Source of the DNA: an uncultured Paracoccaceae bacterium
GTDB taxonomy: Bacteria; Pseudomonadota; Alphaproteobacteria; Rhodobacterales; Rhodobacteraceae
DNA: 64,000 nucleotides
Assembly (NCBI GenBank): GCA_947492825.1
Contig: CANLNT010000001.1
Location: 1,612,001 to 1,676,000, forward strand
Reading direction: 5' to 3'
Shown: positions 1 through 9,062 of the stretch, piece by piece
How positions within the stretch are numbered: the stretch's first letter is position 1
Layout: every line of letters starts with the position of its first letter
Translations under genes and position numbers: made by a program
Notes under the pieces: model-generated
Databases searched by the model: none
Seen by the model: the letters and a program-made list of their open reading frames with translations, nothing else
Told to the model about the DNA's origin: nothing

Positions 1-184
1 AATCCGGCCCGGTCAGTGCCGGGATGCCATCCTTGGGCGGGCCGCCAGAGAGGATTTCGACCCAGTTTTCAACGGTGGTTTTTTCGAAGTCCGTGTTCGG
101 CCATTCATGGACCCAGAAATCGGGATTGGCATGGGCCGGTGTCATCCACAGCAGCGTGGCGGTCATTAGGGAAATCAAGCGCAT
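1..184 (-). CDS. DUF3179 domain protein, 3' end off window
   Basis: Only the first 61 codons lie in the window; the gene runs off the left edge. The ATG at 184 opens a short hydrophobic signal peptide (MRLISLMTATLLWMTPAHA), then a mature part containing FWVHEWPNTDFEKT and a GGPPKDGIPAL segment. The aromatic start and the 'DGIPAL' motif resemble the N-terminus of DUF3179 proteins, periplasmic proteins of unknown function. The family call rests on these motifs alone and the rest cannot be seen. It is separated from the cyclophilin pair by a strong hairpin, so it is probably a separate transcription unit. Confidence 0.6.
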   Translation of the reverse strand, partial: MRLISLMTATLLWMTPAHANPDFWVHEWPNTDFEKTTVENWVEILSGGPPKDGIPALTGPD

Positions 185-237
185 CAAAGGTCTCCGGGTC
201 GTGGTTGCCTTACCCTGACCTTTCAGGCGCTTGCGGC

Positions 238-269
238 ATAGCCCCCTCGCGCGAACGTGAGGGGGCTAT
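238..269 (-). terminator. Hairpin downstream of cyclophilin pair
   Basis: A perfect 11-bp stem (ATAGCCCCCTC paired with GAGGGGGCTAT) with a 10-nt loop starts 12 nt after the stop of the secreted cyclophilin. No T-tract follows on the minus strand, so it may be a weak intrinsic terminator or an mRNA 3' stabiliser. Confidence 0.55.
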
Positions 270-281
270 GAAAAAGAAGTG

Positions 282-827
282 TTAGTCCGTGACCCGGACC
301 GCAGACATCATGTCGGGTTCGCCGATCACCGCGCCGTTTGGACCGTCGCCGCGTTTGATTGCATCGACCACATCCATGCCCGAGGTCACCTCGCCCACGA
401 TCGTGTACTGACCGTTCAGGAAGAGACCCGGTTCAAACATGATGAAGAATTGGCTGTTGGCCGAATTCGGATTTTGCGCCCGGGCCATGCCCACGACACC
501 ACGCTCAAAGCTAAGTTCAGAGAATTCGGCCGGAATGTCAGGCAGGCTGGACCCGCCGGTGCCAGCACGCCGCATGTCGCCGCCGGCCTTGCCAAACTCA
601 ACATCGCCGGTCTGGGCCATGAAGCCATCAATCACCCGGTGAAAGACCACACCATCATATGCCCCATCCGCGGCGATCGAGGTGATCTGGGCCACGTGCA
701 AAGGTGCAACATCTTCGAACAGATCAACGACGATTGTGCCGTTCGCCTCGCCCGCGATGTCGATCTCAAGCCCGGTTGCCTGCGCTGTCCCGGCGCACAG
801 CGCCAGTGGGATGATCCACTTAAACAT
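282..827 (-). CDS. Secreted cyclophilin-type peptidyl-prolyl isomerase
   Basis: This 181-residue protein catalyses cis-trans isomerisation of X-Pro bonds, here in the periplasm. The start at 827 gives a clear signal peptide (MFKWIIPLALCAGTAQA). The cyclophilin core follows, with FHRVIDGFMAQTGD (catalytic Arg region), GMARAQNPNSANSQFFI (the NSAxSQFFI signature) and FLNGQYTIVGEV. The frame is open upstream to 896, but the signal peptide supports 827. The ATG overlaps the stop of the upstream cyclophilin gene by 8 nt, so translation is probably coupled. A periplasmic plus cytoplasmic pair of this kind probably arose by tandem duplication. Confidence 0.9.
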   Translation of the reverse strand: MFKWIIPLALCAGTAQATGLEIDIAGEANGTIVVDLFEDVAPLHVAQITSIAADGAYDGVVFHRVIDGFMAQTGDVEFGKAGGDMRRAGTGGSSLPDIPAEFSELSFERGVVGMARAQNPNSANSQFFIMFEPGLFLNGQYTIVGEVTSGMDVVDAIKRGDGPNGAVIGEPDMMSAVRVTD

Positions 828-1326
828 CGGCGGCAACCTTGACGCTGACCATCCGGTCAGGGTTCGCAGGCGGCTCGCCCTTGGCGATGGCGTCAACGTG
901 TTCCATGCCTGAAATCACCTGCCCATAGACCGTGTATTGACCGTTCAAGAAGTCATTGTCTTTGAAGTTGATAAAGAACTGGCTGTTGGCAGAATTCGGG
1001 TTGGCCGAACGTGCCGCACCCAGCGAACCGCGTGCGTGCGGGATTTTAGAGAATTCCGCGGGCAGATCAGGCATGTCCGACCCGCCGGTTCCGGCACGGC
1101 CCGGGTTATAGTTGTTTTCCATATTGGCATGTTCGACATCGCCCGTCTGGGCCATGAACCCATCAATAACCCGGTGAAAGGCCACGTTGTCATATTTGCC
1201 AGCGCGGGCCAGTTCCTTCATCCGTTCAACGTGCTTGGGCGCCACATCGGGCAGCAGTTGAATGGTCACATCACCATCCTTGAGGGTCATGATGATTGTG
1301 TTTTCGGGGTCTTTGATGTCGGCCAT
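820..1326 (-). CDS. Cytoplasmic cyclophilin-type peptidyl-prolyl isomerase
   Basis: A 168-residue cyclophilin without a signal peptide, so a cytoplasmic protein-folding catalyst. It carries FHRVIDGFMAQTGD, the NPNSANSQFFINF signature and FLNGQYTVYGQVISGM, as expected for a bacterial PpiB-type enzyme. A ribosome binding site (AGGAG) lies about 6 nt before the ATG at 1326. It is the first gene of a two-gene unit whose second member is the secreted paralogue. The pair is divergent from pgk, with about 130 bp between starts for promoters in both directions. Confidence 0.92.
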   Translation of the reverse strand: MADIKDPENTIIMTLKDGDVTIQLLPDVAPKHVERMKELARAGKYDNVAFHRVIDGFMAQTGDVEHANMENNYNPGRAGTGGSDMPDLPAEFSKIPHARGSLGAARSANPNSANSQFFINFKDNDFLNGQYTVYGQVISGMEHVDAIAKGEPPANPDRMVSVKVAADV

Positions 1327-1454
1327 GCCGTTCTCCTACACTTGTTTGTTGGGGCCAGACATATGGCCCAACGGCGCAATTGCCAAGCACGCGCTGTTGA
1401 CGTTCACGCATCCTTGCCGCATCTGAGCGTCACGTTGACCCAAAGGAGCGTGAA

Positions 1455-2633
1455 ATGGCCTGGAAAACCCTTGATGAGATGGATCTGAACAAGAAACGGG
1501 TCCTTGTACGGGTCGATATCAATGTTCCGATGGAAAACGGCGAAGTGACAGATGCCACACGGATCGAGCGCATTGTGCCGACGGTGGACCATATCCAGCA
1601 CGCAGGTGGCACGGTGATCCTGATGGCGCATTTCGGTCGCCCCAAGGGCAAGGTCGTACCAGAGATGTCGCTGGAGCATATTGCGGGAACAGTTGCTGAG
1701 GTGCTGGGCTGGCCTGTGGTTTGGGCGAATGCGGATTACCGCGATGCGGTCAAAGAGCTGGAAGGCGACGAGATTTTGCTGCTGGAAAACCTGCGCTTCA
1801 ATCCCGGCGAAGAAGCCAATGACCCGGCCTTTGCCAAGCGTCTTGCCTCACTCGCCGATATCTACGTCAATGACGCCTTTTCCGCCGCCCACCGCGCCCA
1901 TGCCAGCACAGAGGCGATTGCCCACCTGTTGCCCGCCTGCGCTGGCCGACTGATGGAAGAGGAGTTGCGCGCGCTGGAAAACGCGCTGGAGACACCAAAG
2001 CGCCCTGTCACGGCAGTGGTTGGCGGCGCAAAGGTGTCAACCAAGCTGGATCTGCTGGGCAATCTGGTTGCGAAAGTCGACAAACTTGTGATCGGTGGCG
2101 GCATGGCCAACACCTTTCTTGCCGCGCTAGGCATCGACGTTGGCAAGTCGCTCTGCGAACACGATCTGGCAGAGACCGCCCGCGACATCCTTGCCAAGGC
2201 AGAGGCTGCCGGATGCAAGATCATGTTGCCCGAAGACGTTGTTGTCGCCCGTGAATTCAAGGCTGGAGCCGCCCATGAAACGGTCAACGCGGATGCTTGT
2301 CCTGCAGATGCAATGATCCTGGATGCGGGTCCCAACGCCGTTGCCGCGATTGCAGCCGCTTTGGAGGCAAGCGAAACGCTTGTCTGGAACGGCCCACTTG
2401 GTGCGTTCGAGATCGAGCCGTTCGATGCGGCCACCAATGCTGCCGCGAAAAAGGCGGCGGAACTGTCGAAGGCAGGCAAGCTGACCTCTGTTGCCGGAGG
2501 TGGTGACACGGTGGCTGCGTTGAACAAGGCCGGTGCGGCGGACGACTTCACCTATATTTCGACTGCTGGTGGTGCCTTTCTGGAGTGGCTGGAAGGCAAA
2601 GAGCTGCCTGGTGTTGCCGCTCTGCAAGGCTAA
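1455..2633 (+). CDS. pgk: Phosphoglycerate kinase
   Basis: A 392-residue enzyme that interconverts 1,3-bisphosphoglycerate and ADP with 3-phosphoglycerate and ATP in glycolysis and gluconeogenesis. The N-domain substrate motifs are present ([47 protein letters not shown]). So are the C-domain nucleotide-binding motifs ([42 protein letters not shown]). The length is normal for the family. AAAGGAG sits 6 nt before the ATG. The class I aldolase gene follows about 110 bp downstream on the same strand, forming a small glycolysis/gluconeogenesis block. Confidence 0.98.
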   Translation: MAWKTLDEMDLNKKRVLVRVDINVPMENGEVTDATRIERIVPTVDHIQHAGGTVILMAHFGRPKGKVVPEMSLEHIAGTVAEVLGWPVVWANADYRDAVKELEGDEILLLENLRFNPGEEANDPAFAKRLASLADIYVNDAFSAAHRAHASTEAIAHLLPACAGRLMEEELRALENALETPKRPVTAVVGGAKVSTKLDLLGNLVAKVDKLVIGGGMANTFLAALGIDVGKSLCEHDLAETARDILAKAEAAGCKIMLPEDVVVAREFKAGAAHETVNADACPADAMILDAGPNAVAAIAAALEASETLVWNGPLGAFEIEPFDAATNAAAKKAAELSKAGKLTSVAGGGDTVAALNKAGAADDFTYISTAGGAFLEWLEGKELPGVAALQG

Positions 2634-2744
2634 TCGCACCTGATAGCGCCAGCGTTAGCGCCACCAGAATTGTAAGCCTGCCAGCCCTGCCCTAAGCACA
2701 AGCCAAGGGACATCACCCTTGGAAATTGAAGGCGGAGATTGAAA

Positions 2745-3635
2745 GTGCATCAGGACATGGCAGCGCAAGTGCGCAACGGGAACGGGTTTATTGCGGCACT
2801 GGATCAAAGCGGCGGCTCAACCCCCAAAGCGTTGCGGCTTTATGGCGTTGATGAAAATGCCTATGCCAACGATGCCGAAATGTTTGATCAGATCCATGCG
2901 ATGCGCGCGCGCATTGCCGACGCCCCCGCTTTTACTGGTGCCAAGGTAGTTGGTGCCATTTTGTTTGAGATGACGATGGACCGCGAATTTGGCGGCCAAC
3001 CCGCGGCCAAATACCTGTGGAACGAACGTCGCGTGGTGCCTTTCTTGAAGATCGACAAGGGGTTAGAGGCTGACGATAACGGCGTTCAATTGCTCAAGCC
3101 GATGCCGGGGCTTGATGCCCTTTTGGCGCGCGCCAAGGACAAGGGCATTTTTGGCACCAAGGAACGGTCTGTCATCAATGCAGCATCCGAAAGCGGGATC
3201 GAAGCCATCGTCACGCAGCAGTTCGATGTGGGGTTTCGCGTGCTGGAGCATGGGCTGATGCCAATCCTTGAGCCTGAAATCAATATCAACATGGCCGACA
3301 AAGAGACGGCAGAAAAGATGTTGTGCGACGCGATCCTGCGGCATCTGGCACGGATTCCCGACGGGCAGGAAATCATGTTGAAGCTGACTTTGCCGGAACA
3401 GGCTAACATCTATCAGCCGCTGGTGGACCACCCCAAGGTCATGCGGGTCGTGGCCTTGTCAGGTGGCTATGATCGGGCCGAGGCCAATGCTCGTTTGTCA
3501 CAGAACAAAGGTGTCATTGCCAGCTTCTCGCGCGCGCTGACCGAAGGCTTATCAGCACAGCAAAGCGACGCAGATTTCAACCAAATGCTGAGCGAAACGA
3601 TTGAGGACATCTTCGCCGCCTCTGTCGCCGGATAA
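2745..3635 (+). CDS. Class I fructose-bisphosphate aldolase
   Basis: A protein of about 296 residues resembling the bacterial class I (Schiff-base, metal-independent) fructose-1,6-bisphosphate aldolases. It begins with an N-terminal segment containing FIAALDQSGGSTPKAL, followed by WNERRVVPFLKIDKGL (conserved Lys near the active site), EPEININ and the phosphate-binding ALSGGYDRAEA segment near the C-terminus. The best start is the GTG at 2745, because GGAG lies 7 nt upstream. A TTG at 2739 is in frame but too close to that site. It lies downstream of pgk and probably serves the same pathway. Confidence 0.9.
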   Translation: MHQDMAAQVRNGNGFIAALDQSGGSTPKALRLYGVDENAYANDAEMFDQIHAMRARIADAPAFTGAKVVGAILFEMTMDREFGGQPAAKYLWNERRVVPFLKIDKGLEADDNGVQLLKPMPGLDALLARAKDKGIFGTKERSVINAASESGIEAIVTQQFDVGFRVLEHGLMPILEPEININMADKETAEKMLCDAILRHLARIPDGQEIMLKLTLPEQANIYQPLVDHPKVMRVVALSGGYDRAEANARLSQNKGVIASFSRALTEGLSAQQSDADFNQMLSETIEDIFAASVAG

Positions 3636-3728
3636 AATCTGCGCATCGCACCATTAAAGGGATTCACAAGGCGATTCGTTTGTGCGATTCTACCAAAACG
3701 CAGCCAACAAGAGCTGCAGGAGAGGCAG

Positions 3729-4028
3729 ATGAACCGGCGTACCTTACCCCCGATGGGCCCCCTTTTGTATTTTCTTGGTGCGCTGATGTTGTGCCTCTAT
3801 TTCACCTTTGCCGCCGTGCAGGGCGACTATGGCGTGTTCAAGCGCGCCGAAGTGAATGCAGAAGCGCGCGATTTGCAGGCAGAGCTTGTCATGCTGCGTG
3901 CCGAGGTCTCGCGAATGGAAAACCTGACGACCCGTCTGTCGGACACTTTTCTGGACCTCGATCTGCTGGATGAGCAGGCCCGCGACGTGCTGGGCCTGAT
4001 CCGCGCAGACGAGCTTGTTATCCGCTGA
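3729..4028 (+). CDS. FtsB/DivIC-like septum formation initiator
   Basis: A 99-residue bitopic protein. It has a short cytoplasmic tail, one membrane helix at about residues 10-31 (GPLLYFLGALMLCLYFTFAAV), then a predicted periplasmic coiled coil (EARDLQAELVMLRAEVSRMENLTTRL). This size and architecture match FtsB-type divisome proteins, which link FtsL and FtsQ during septation. A ribosome binding site (GGAGAGGC) precedes the ATG. It stands immediately upstream of the pdh operon, an arrangement that I believe recurs in Rhodobacteraceae. The functional call is by architecture, since these proteins share little sequence identity. Confidence 0.8.
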   Translation: MNRRTLPPMGPLLYFLGALMLCLYFTFAAVQGDYGVFKRAEVNAEARDLQAELVMLRAEVSRMENLTTRLSDTFLDLDLLDEQARDVLGLIRADELVIR

Positions 4029-4105
4029 ACGCAACACGGGGTTGTCCTGAGGTGTTGACCTAGGGGCGCATTGCGTCTCGCTTTGGTCCCGGCTATGCTG
4101 TAGCG

Positions 4106-4125
4106 ATAGTTTAACGCTAAACTAT
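4106..4125. promoter_or_regulatory. Perfect palindromic operator candidate before pdhA
   Basis: An 8-bp perfect inverted repeat (ATAGTTTA and TAAACTAT) flanks ACGC, with a CG at the exact centre. It lies 25 bp before the pdhA start and just upstream of its ribosome binding site. A central CG in an AT-rich palindrome is typical of LacI-family operators. A carbon-metabolism regulator is therefore plausible, but the protein that binds here is unknown. Confidence 0.5.
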
Positions 4126-4150
4126 TCTGTCGCCACCAGGGAGGACACCT

Positions 4151-5152
4151 ATGCCACCGAAGAAAGCGGCCAAGAAGCCGAATGTTTCTGCCGAGGAATT
4201 GCTGGGCCATTATCGTGAAATGTTGTTGATCCGCCGGTTCGAGGAAAAGGCCGGTCAGCTCTACGGAATGGGCCTGATTGGTGGCTTCTGCCACCTCTAC
4301 ATCGGACAAGAGGCCGTTGTTGTTGGCCTGGAGGCTGCTGCAGAAGACGGCGACAAGCGCATTACATCATACCGCGACCACGGCCATATGCTGGCCTGCG
4401 GCATGGACCCCAAAGGTGTCATGGCAGAGCTAACCGGACGTGAGGGCGGCTATTCCAAAGGCAAGGGCGGCTCTATGCATATGTTCAGCAAAGAGAAGCA
4501 TTTCTACGGCGGTCACGGAATTGTCGCCGCACAGGTGCCACTGGGTGCCGGTCTGGCCTTTGCTGACAAATATCTCGACAACGGCCGGGTGACCTTCACC
4601 TATTTTGGTGACGGGGCTGCAAACCAGGGCCAAGTCTATGAAACTTACAACATGGCCGAGCTGTGGGATCTGCCGGTCGTATTCGTTATCGAAAATAACC
4701 AATACGCCATGGGCACAAGCGTCCAGCGCTCAACCAAGTCTCCCAGCCTGTGGGAGCGTGGTGCCGCCTACGGCATCCCCGGCGAAGAAGTGGACGGCAT
4801 GAGCGTTCTGGCCGTCAAAGAGGCCGGTGAACGTGCCGTTGCCCACTGCCGCGCGGGCAAAGGCCCCTACATTCTGGAAGTGAAGACCTACCGGTATCGT
4901 GGACATTCCATGTCGGACCCCGCGAAATACCGGACCCGCGAAGAAGTGCAAAAGATGCGCGACGAGCGTGACCCGATTGAGCAGGTCCGTGACATGCTGC
5001 TGACCGGCAAGCACGCCACAGAGGATGATCTCAAGGCGATTGATAAGGAAATCAAAGGCATCGTGAATGACGCCGCCGAATTCTCTAAAGAAAGCCCAGA
5101 GCCTGCATTGGAAGAACTTTGGACCGACATTTACGCGAAAGAGGAGGTGTAA
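4151..5152 (+). CDS. pdhA: Pyruvate dehydrogenase E1 alpha subunit
   Basis: A 333-residue TPP-dependent subunit that decarboxylates pyruvate and, with E1 beta, reductively acetylates the lipoyl groups of the complex. The thiamine-diphosphate motif is visible at about residues 155-180 (GDGAANQGQVYETYNMAELW, ending in NN). The phosphorylation-loop-like stretch YRGHSMSDPAKYRT and an N-terminal 'RRFEEKAGQLYGMG' also match bacterial PdhA. The first dozen residues are Lys-rich. It begins the pdhA-pdhB-pdhC operon, with the pdhB start only 3 nt after its stop. The inverted repeat upstream suggests transcriptional control by carbon source. Confidence 0.97.
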   Translation: MPPKKAAKKPNVSAEELLGHYREMLLIRRFEEKAGQLYGMGLIGGFCHLYIGQEAVVVGLEAAAEDGDKRITSYRDHGHMLACGMDPKGVMAELTGREGGYSKGKGGSMHMFSKEKHFYGGHGIVAAQVPLGAGLAFADKYLDNGRVTFTYFGDGAANQGQVYETYNMAELWDLPVVFVIENNQYAMGTSVQRSTKSPSLWERGAAYGIPGEEVDGMSVLAVKEAGERAVAHCRAGKGPYILEVKTYRYRGHSMSDPAKYRTREEVQKMRDERDPIEQVRDMLLTGKHATEDDLKAIDKEIKGIVNDAAEFSKESPEPALEELWTDIYAKEEV

Positions 5153-5155
5153 ATC

Positions 5156-6520
5156 ATGGCAACCGAGATCCTGATGCCCGCCCTGTCGCCGACAATGGAA
5201 GAAGGTACGCTGGCCAAATGGTTGGTCAAAGAAGGTGACACCGTATCAAGCGGTGACATCATGGCCGAGATTGAAACCGACAAGGCCACGATGGAGTTCG
5301 AAGCCGTCGATGAAGGCATTGTCGGCAAAATCCTGATCGCCGAAGGCACCGAAGGCGTCAAAGTGAACACTGCGATTGCGATCCTTGTCGAAGAAGGCGA
5401 AGACGTGCCTGCCGAAGGTGCCGCCCCTGCCCCCGCAGCGGCTGCAGCCCCAGCCGAGGCCGCACCGGCACCGGCTGAAGCAGCGGCGCCAGTCGCCGCA
5501 CCGGCAGATCAATCGCCTGATTGGCCTGAAGGGACAGACGTCAAATCGACAACTGTGCGCGAAGCATTGCGTGACGCCATGGCCGAAGAGATGCGCCGTG
5601 ACGACCACGTTTTCCTGATGGGTGAAGAGGTTGCAGAGTACCAAGGTGCCTACAAGATCTCTCAGGGTCTGCTGGACGAATTCGGCGCGAAACGCGTGAT
5701 CGACACGCCGATCACAGAGCATGGTTTTGCAGGGATTGGGGTCGGTGCGGCCTTTGGAGGCCTGCGCCCGATTGTTGAGTTCATGACGTTTAACTTCGCC
5801 ATGCAAGCCATTGACCATATTATAAACTCTGCTGCCAAGACGCTCTATATGTCGGGCGGACAGATGGGCGCGCCGATGGTGTTTCGCGGGCCAAATGGTG
5901 CGGCTGCACGGGTTGGCGCACAGCACAGCCAGGACTATGCCGCATGGTACATGCAGATCCCGGGACTGAAAGTTGTGATGCCTTATTCGGCCTCAGATGC
6001 CAAAGGCCTGATGAAGACGGCGATCCGCGACAACAATCCCGTCATTTTCCTTGAGAATGAGATTCTGTACGGGCGGTCGTTTGATGTGCCGGTCATGGAT
6101 GACTTCACGATCCCATTCGGCAAGGCCAAGATTGAACGCGCCGGTGATGACGTCACGATCGTATCGTTCGGGATCGGTATGACATATGCACTCGAGGCCG
6201 CAGAAAAGCTGGCAGAAGAGGGTGTGAATGCGGAAGTGATCAACTTGCGCAGCCTGCGCCCGATGGACATGCCCGCCATTCTGGAATCGGTGCGCAAGAC
6301 AAACCGGCTGGTCACCGTCGAAGAAGGTTGGCCGCAAGGCAGTGTCGGCGGCTATATCGCCAGCACCGTGATGCAAGAGGCGTTCGACTATCTAGATGCC
6401 CCGGTCATCACCTGCACCGGTAAAGATGTGCCCATGCCTTATGCTGCCAATCTTGAAAAGCACGCGCTTGTGACGACCGCAGAGGTCATCGAAGCCGTCA
6501 AAAAAGTCACCTACCGTTAA
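5156..6520 (+). CDS. pdhB: Pyruvate dehydrogenase E1 beta with N-terminal lipoyl domain
   Basis: A 454-residue E1 beta subunit made of three parts. A lipoyl domain occupies residues 1-80 (ETDKATM, lipoyl lysine K43). An Ala/Pro-rich linker follows at about 85-120. The transketolase-like body then runs from [14 protein letters not shown] to the end, with [14 protein letters not shown] and HSQDYAAWY. Ordinary E1 beta proteins lack the lipoyl domain; this extended form is known from several alphaproteobacteria. Its lipoyl domain differs from that of PdhC at only 11 of the first 82 residues, so the two were duplicated or homogenised recently. It sits 12 nt upstream of pdhC. Confidence 0.97.
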   Translation: MATEILMPALSPTMEEGTLAKWLVKEGDTVSSGDIMAEIETDKATMEFEAVDEGIVGKILIAEGTEGVKVNTAIAILVEEGEDVPAEGAAPAPAAAAAPAEAAPAPAEAAAPVAAPADQSPDWPEGTDVKSTTVREALRDAMAEEMRRDDHVFLMGEEVAEYQGAYKISQGLLDEFGAKRVIDTPITEHGFAGIGVGAAFGGLRPIVEFMTFNFAMQAIDHIINSAAKTLYMSGGQMGAPMVFRGPNGAAARVGAQHSQDYAAWYMQIPGLKVVMPYSASDAKGLMKTAIRDNNPVIFLENEILYGRSFDVPVMDDFTIPFGKAKIERAGDDVTIVSFGIGMTYALEAAEKLAEEGVNAEVINLRSLRPMDMPAILESVRKTNRLVTVEEGWPQGSVGGYIASTVMQEAFDYLDAPVITCTGKDVPMPYAANLEKHALVTTAEVIEAVKKVTYR

Positions 6521-6532
6521 GGAGAACGCGCG

Positions 6533-7822
6533 ATGCCGACAGAAATTCTGATGCCCGCACTGTCCCCGACAATGGAAGAAGGGACCTTGGCGAAATGGCT
6601 GGTCAAAGAAGGCGACACCGTATCCAGCGGTGACGTCATGGCCGAGATTGAAACCGACAAGGCCACGATGGAATTTGAAGCCGTCGATGAAGGCGTGATT
6701 GGCAAGATCGTCGTGGCTGAGGGCACCGAGGGTGTGAAGGTCAACGATGTGATCGCCGTGCTTCTTGAAGACGGTGAAAGTGCCGACGACATCGAAGACA
6801 CGACCGCAGCAGCAGCGGCCCCTGCCCCTGCAACCGCACCAGAGGCGGCACCCGCTGCGCCATCGTCCGCGCCTGCGCCTGCAGCACCTGCGAAAGATGG
6901 CAACCGGGTCTTCGCATCTCCGCTTGCGCGGCGTATCGCGGCTGACAAAGGTTTGGACCTTACTGCGATCAAGGGCTCTGGCCCGCATGGCCGCATCGTC
7001 AAAGCCGACGTCGAAAACGCGCAACCCGGTACCAAACCTGCAGCGGCACCTGCGGCCAAAGCGGACGCCGCACCGGCAGCACTTGCGGCTGGTCCATCGA
7101 CCGATGTCGTAATCAAGACCTACGAAGGTCGCCCGTTTGAAGAGGTCAAACTGGATGGCATGCGCAAGACCATCGCAGCCCGTCTGACAGAGGCTAAGCA
7201 GTCGGTGCCGCATTTCTACCTGCGGCGTGACATTCAGCTTGATGCGCTGATGAAGTTCCGCAGCCAGCTGAACAAACAGCTTGAGCCGCGCGGCGTGAAA
7301 TTGTCGGTCAACGACTTCATCATCAAGGCCTGCGCGCTTGCTTTGCAGCAAGTCCCAGAGGCGAATGCTGTCTGGGCCGGTGATCGGACGCTGAAATTCG
7401 AAAAGTCGGATGTGGCCGTTGCCGTTGCCATCGAAGGTGGGTTGTTTACTCCGGTGTTGAAGGACGCCGAGATGAAGTCTCTGTCCGCCCTGTCCGCGGA
7501 GATGAAGGACCTTGCAGGCCGCGCCCGTGACCGCAAATTGGCGCCACATGAGTATCAAGGCGGCAGCTTTGCGATTTCCAACCTTGGGATGTTCGGGATC
7601 GACAACTTTGATGCCATCATCAATCCGCCCCATGCTGCCATTCTGGCCGTTGGTGCGGGCGTCAAAAAGCCGATTGTCGGGACCGATGGCGAATTGACAG
7701 TAGGGATTGTGATGTCAGTCACGTTGTCCGTCGATCACCGTGTGATCGACGGGGCTTTGGGTGCAAATCTGCTGCAGGTAATCAAGGACAACCTTGAAAA
7801 TCCTATGACGATGCTCGCCTGA
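6533..7822 (+). CDS. pdhC: Dihydrolipoamide acetyltransferase (PDH E2)
   Basis: A 429-residue E2 core that transfers the acetyl group from lipoamide to CoA. Domains in order: one lipoyl domain (residues 1-80, K43 in ETDKATM), an Ala/Pro linker, the peripheral subunit-binding domain ([31 protein letters not shown]), a second Ala-rich linker, and the catalytic domain ending in [14 protein letters not shown] with the active-site His and Asp. GGAG precedes the ATG. It ends the operon at a good terminator. No E3 (lpd) follows, so dihydrolipoamide dehydrogenase must be encoded elsewhere. Confidence 0.97.
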   Translation: MPTEILMPALSPTMEEGTLAKWLVKEGDTVSSGDVMAEIETDKATMEFEAVDEGVIGKIVVAEGTEGVKVNDVIAVLLEDGESADDIEDTTAAAAAPAPATAPEAAPAAPSSAPAPAAPAKDGNRVFASPLARRIAADKGLDLTAIKGSGPHGRIVKADVENAQPGTKPAAAPAAKADAAPAALAAGPSTDVVIKTYEGRPFEEVKLDGMRKTIAARLTEAKQSVPHFYLRRDIQLDALMKFRSQLNKQLEPRGVKLSVNDFIIKACALALQQVPEANAVWAGDRTLKFEKSDVAVAVAIEGGLFTPVLKDAEMKSLSALSAEMKDLAGRARDRKLAPHEYQGGSFAISNLGMFGIDNFDAIINPPHAAILAVGAGVKKPIVGTDGELTVGIVMSVTLSVDHRVIDGALGANLLQVIKDNLENPMTMLA

Positions 7823-7844
7823 TATCTGCTTGAAAACAAAAGAT

Positions 7845-7875
7845 AACGCCGGGCGATGCCCGGCGTTTCTGATTC
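7845..7875 (+). terminator. Intrinsic terminator of pdh operon
   Basis: A 10-bp GC-rich stem (AACGCCGGGC / GCCCGGCGTT) with a 3-nt loop is followed by TCTGATTCTT. It lies between the convergent pdhC and cysE genes and could act in both directions. Confidence 0.8.
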
Positions 7876-7881
7876 TTGGGC

Positions 7882-8691
7882 TTAGTCCAGAATGCCGAGA
7901 CCCTGATCCATCGTGATCGATGGTTGGGCGCATCCCGCCTCTCCCACGATTTTGGCTGGAACACCTGCCACGGTCTTCATCGGAGGCACATCTTGCAATA
8001 CCACAGACCCAGCCGCGATCCGGCTGCAGTGGCCCACCGAGATATTGCCAAGCACTTTTGCACCTGCCCCGATCAGAACGCCGTCACCAATTGTCGGATG
8101 ACGAATCTCTTCTTCTTTGCCGGTCCCGCCCAATGTCACCGAATGCAGCATTGAGACATTGTCGCCCACGACAGCCGTTTCGCCGATCACGATGGAATGG
8201 GCATGGTCAATCATGATGCCTTTGCCGATGCGCGCGGCGGGGTGAATATCGACGCCAAACACCTCTGACACGCGCATTTGCACGAAATAGGCCAGATCGT
8301 GTTGCCCGTTGATGAACAGATGGTGCCCAAGGCGATATGCCTGCACAGCCTGATACCCTTTGAAGAACATCAGCGGCTGCATCAGCCGGTGGCAGGCAGG
8401 ATCACGATCATAAGTCGCCACCAGATCAGCGCGCGCGTCCTGCACGATGTCTTCGTTTGCGGTATAGGCCATACGCGCAATTTCGCTGATTGTCTGCGCT
8501 GACATCTCGGTCGAAGCGAGTTTCATCGCGAGCCGATAGCCCAATGCAACCTTGAATTCGGAATGCTGCAAGATGCCATCATGCACCAAGGACCCGACCA
8601 AAGGTTCGCGTGTAACGCTATCCTGCGCGTCCTGACAGATGCGTTGCCAAACAGGATCAATTTCGCGCAGATGTGTACGAGCTTCGGCCAT
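7882..8691 (-). CDS. cysE: Serine O-acetyltransferase
   Basis: A 269-residue enzyme that acetylates L-serine with acetyl-CoA, the first committed step of cysteine synthesis. The N-terminal helical domain (DPVWQRICQDAQDSV) is followed by a left-handed beta-helix of hexapeptide repeats. These include DIHPAARIGKGIMIDHAHSI, with the catalytic Asp-His region, and GDNVSMLHSVTLGGTGKE. The C-terminal tail after the helix (VGEAGCAQPS...) is where cysteine feedback inhibition acts in the family. It lies just downstream of the GTA cluster on the same strand, 77 bp after the small GTA-coupled gene, but has its own ribosome binding site. Confidence 0.96.
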   Translation of the reverse strand: MAEARTHLREIDPVWQRICQDAQDSVTREPLVGSLVHDGILQHSEFKVALGYRLAMKLASTEMSAQTISEIARMAYTANEDIVQDARADLVATYDRDPACHRLMQPLMFFKGYQAVQAYRLGHHLFINGQHDLAYFVQMRVSEVFGVDIHPAARIGKGIMIDHAHSIVIGETAVVGDNVSMLHSVTLGGTGKEEEIRHPTIGDGVLIGAGAKVLGNISVGHCSRIAAGSVVLQDVPPMKTVAGVPAKIVGEAGCAQPSITMDQGLGILD

Positions 8692-8768
8692 AACGCCACT
8701 CCTTTGTTCAGCTTTTGCTTATCCCAGATAGGCAACGTTCGCAAAGAACAAAGGTTTGATGGGCGAAA

Positions 8769-9062
8769 TCACGTGGTGTGATGTGGGGATTTGACCAATT
8801 GCGCCTCCAGTACAATCGACAGGCAGTGCAGGTAGTCTGCATCACAATGTCGAGGCAATTTTCCACGTGGAAAACTGCGCGCCGCATCACCCAGCGACCC
8901 TTGTCCATATTCGGGGTGAGGTCGGTGATGGTGCTTGCTATAGCGGTCCGCGATATCTGCGCGCCAGAGTATGGCGCGCGCAAGTTGTCGTCGTTCGGCA
9001 TCGGGCGCGGGCATCAAGGCCCTTGCTGCGTCCTGCAAGTCACTTGGATAGACTGGGCGCAT
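8769..9062 (-). CDS. Conserved small protein coupled to GTA g15
   Basis: A 97-residue basic, His-rich protein (MRPVYPSDLQDAARALM..., RYSKHHHRPHPEYGQGSLGDAA). Its ATG shares one base with the g15 stop codon (TGATG), so it is probably translated by reinitiation and belongs to the GTA transcription unit. I recall similar small proteins next to GTA genes in other Rhodobacteraceae. No function is known and no catalytic motif, signal peptide or membrane segment is seen. It could be a small virion or maturation factor, or an unrelated passenger. Confidence 0.7.
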   Translation of the reverse strand: MRPVYPSDLQDAARALMPAPDAERRQLARAILWRADIADRYSKHHHRPHPEYGQGSLGDAARSFPRGKLPRHCDADYLHCLSIVLEAQLVKSPHHTT

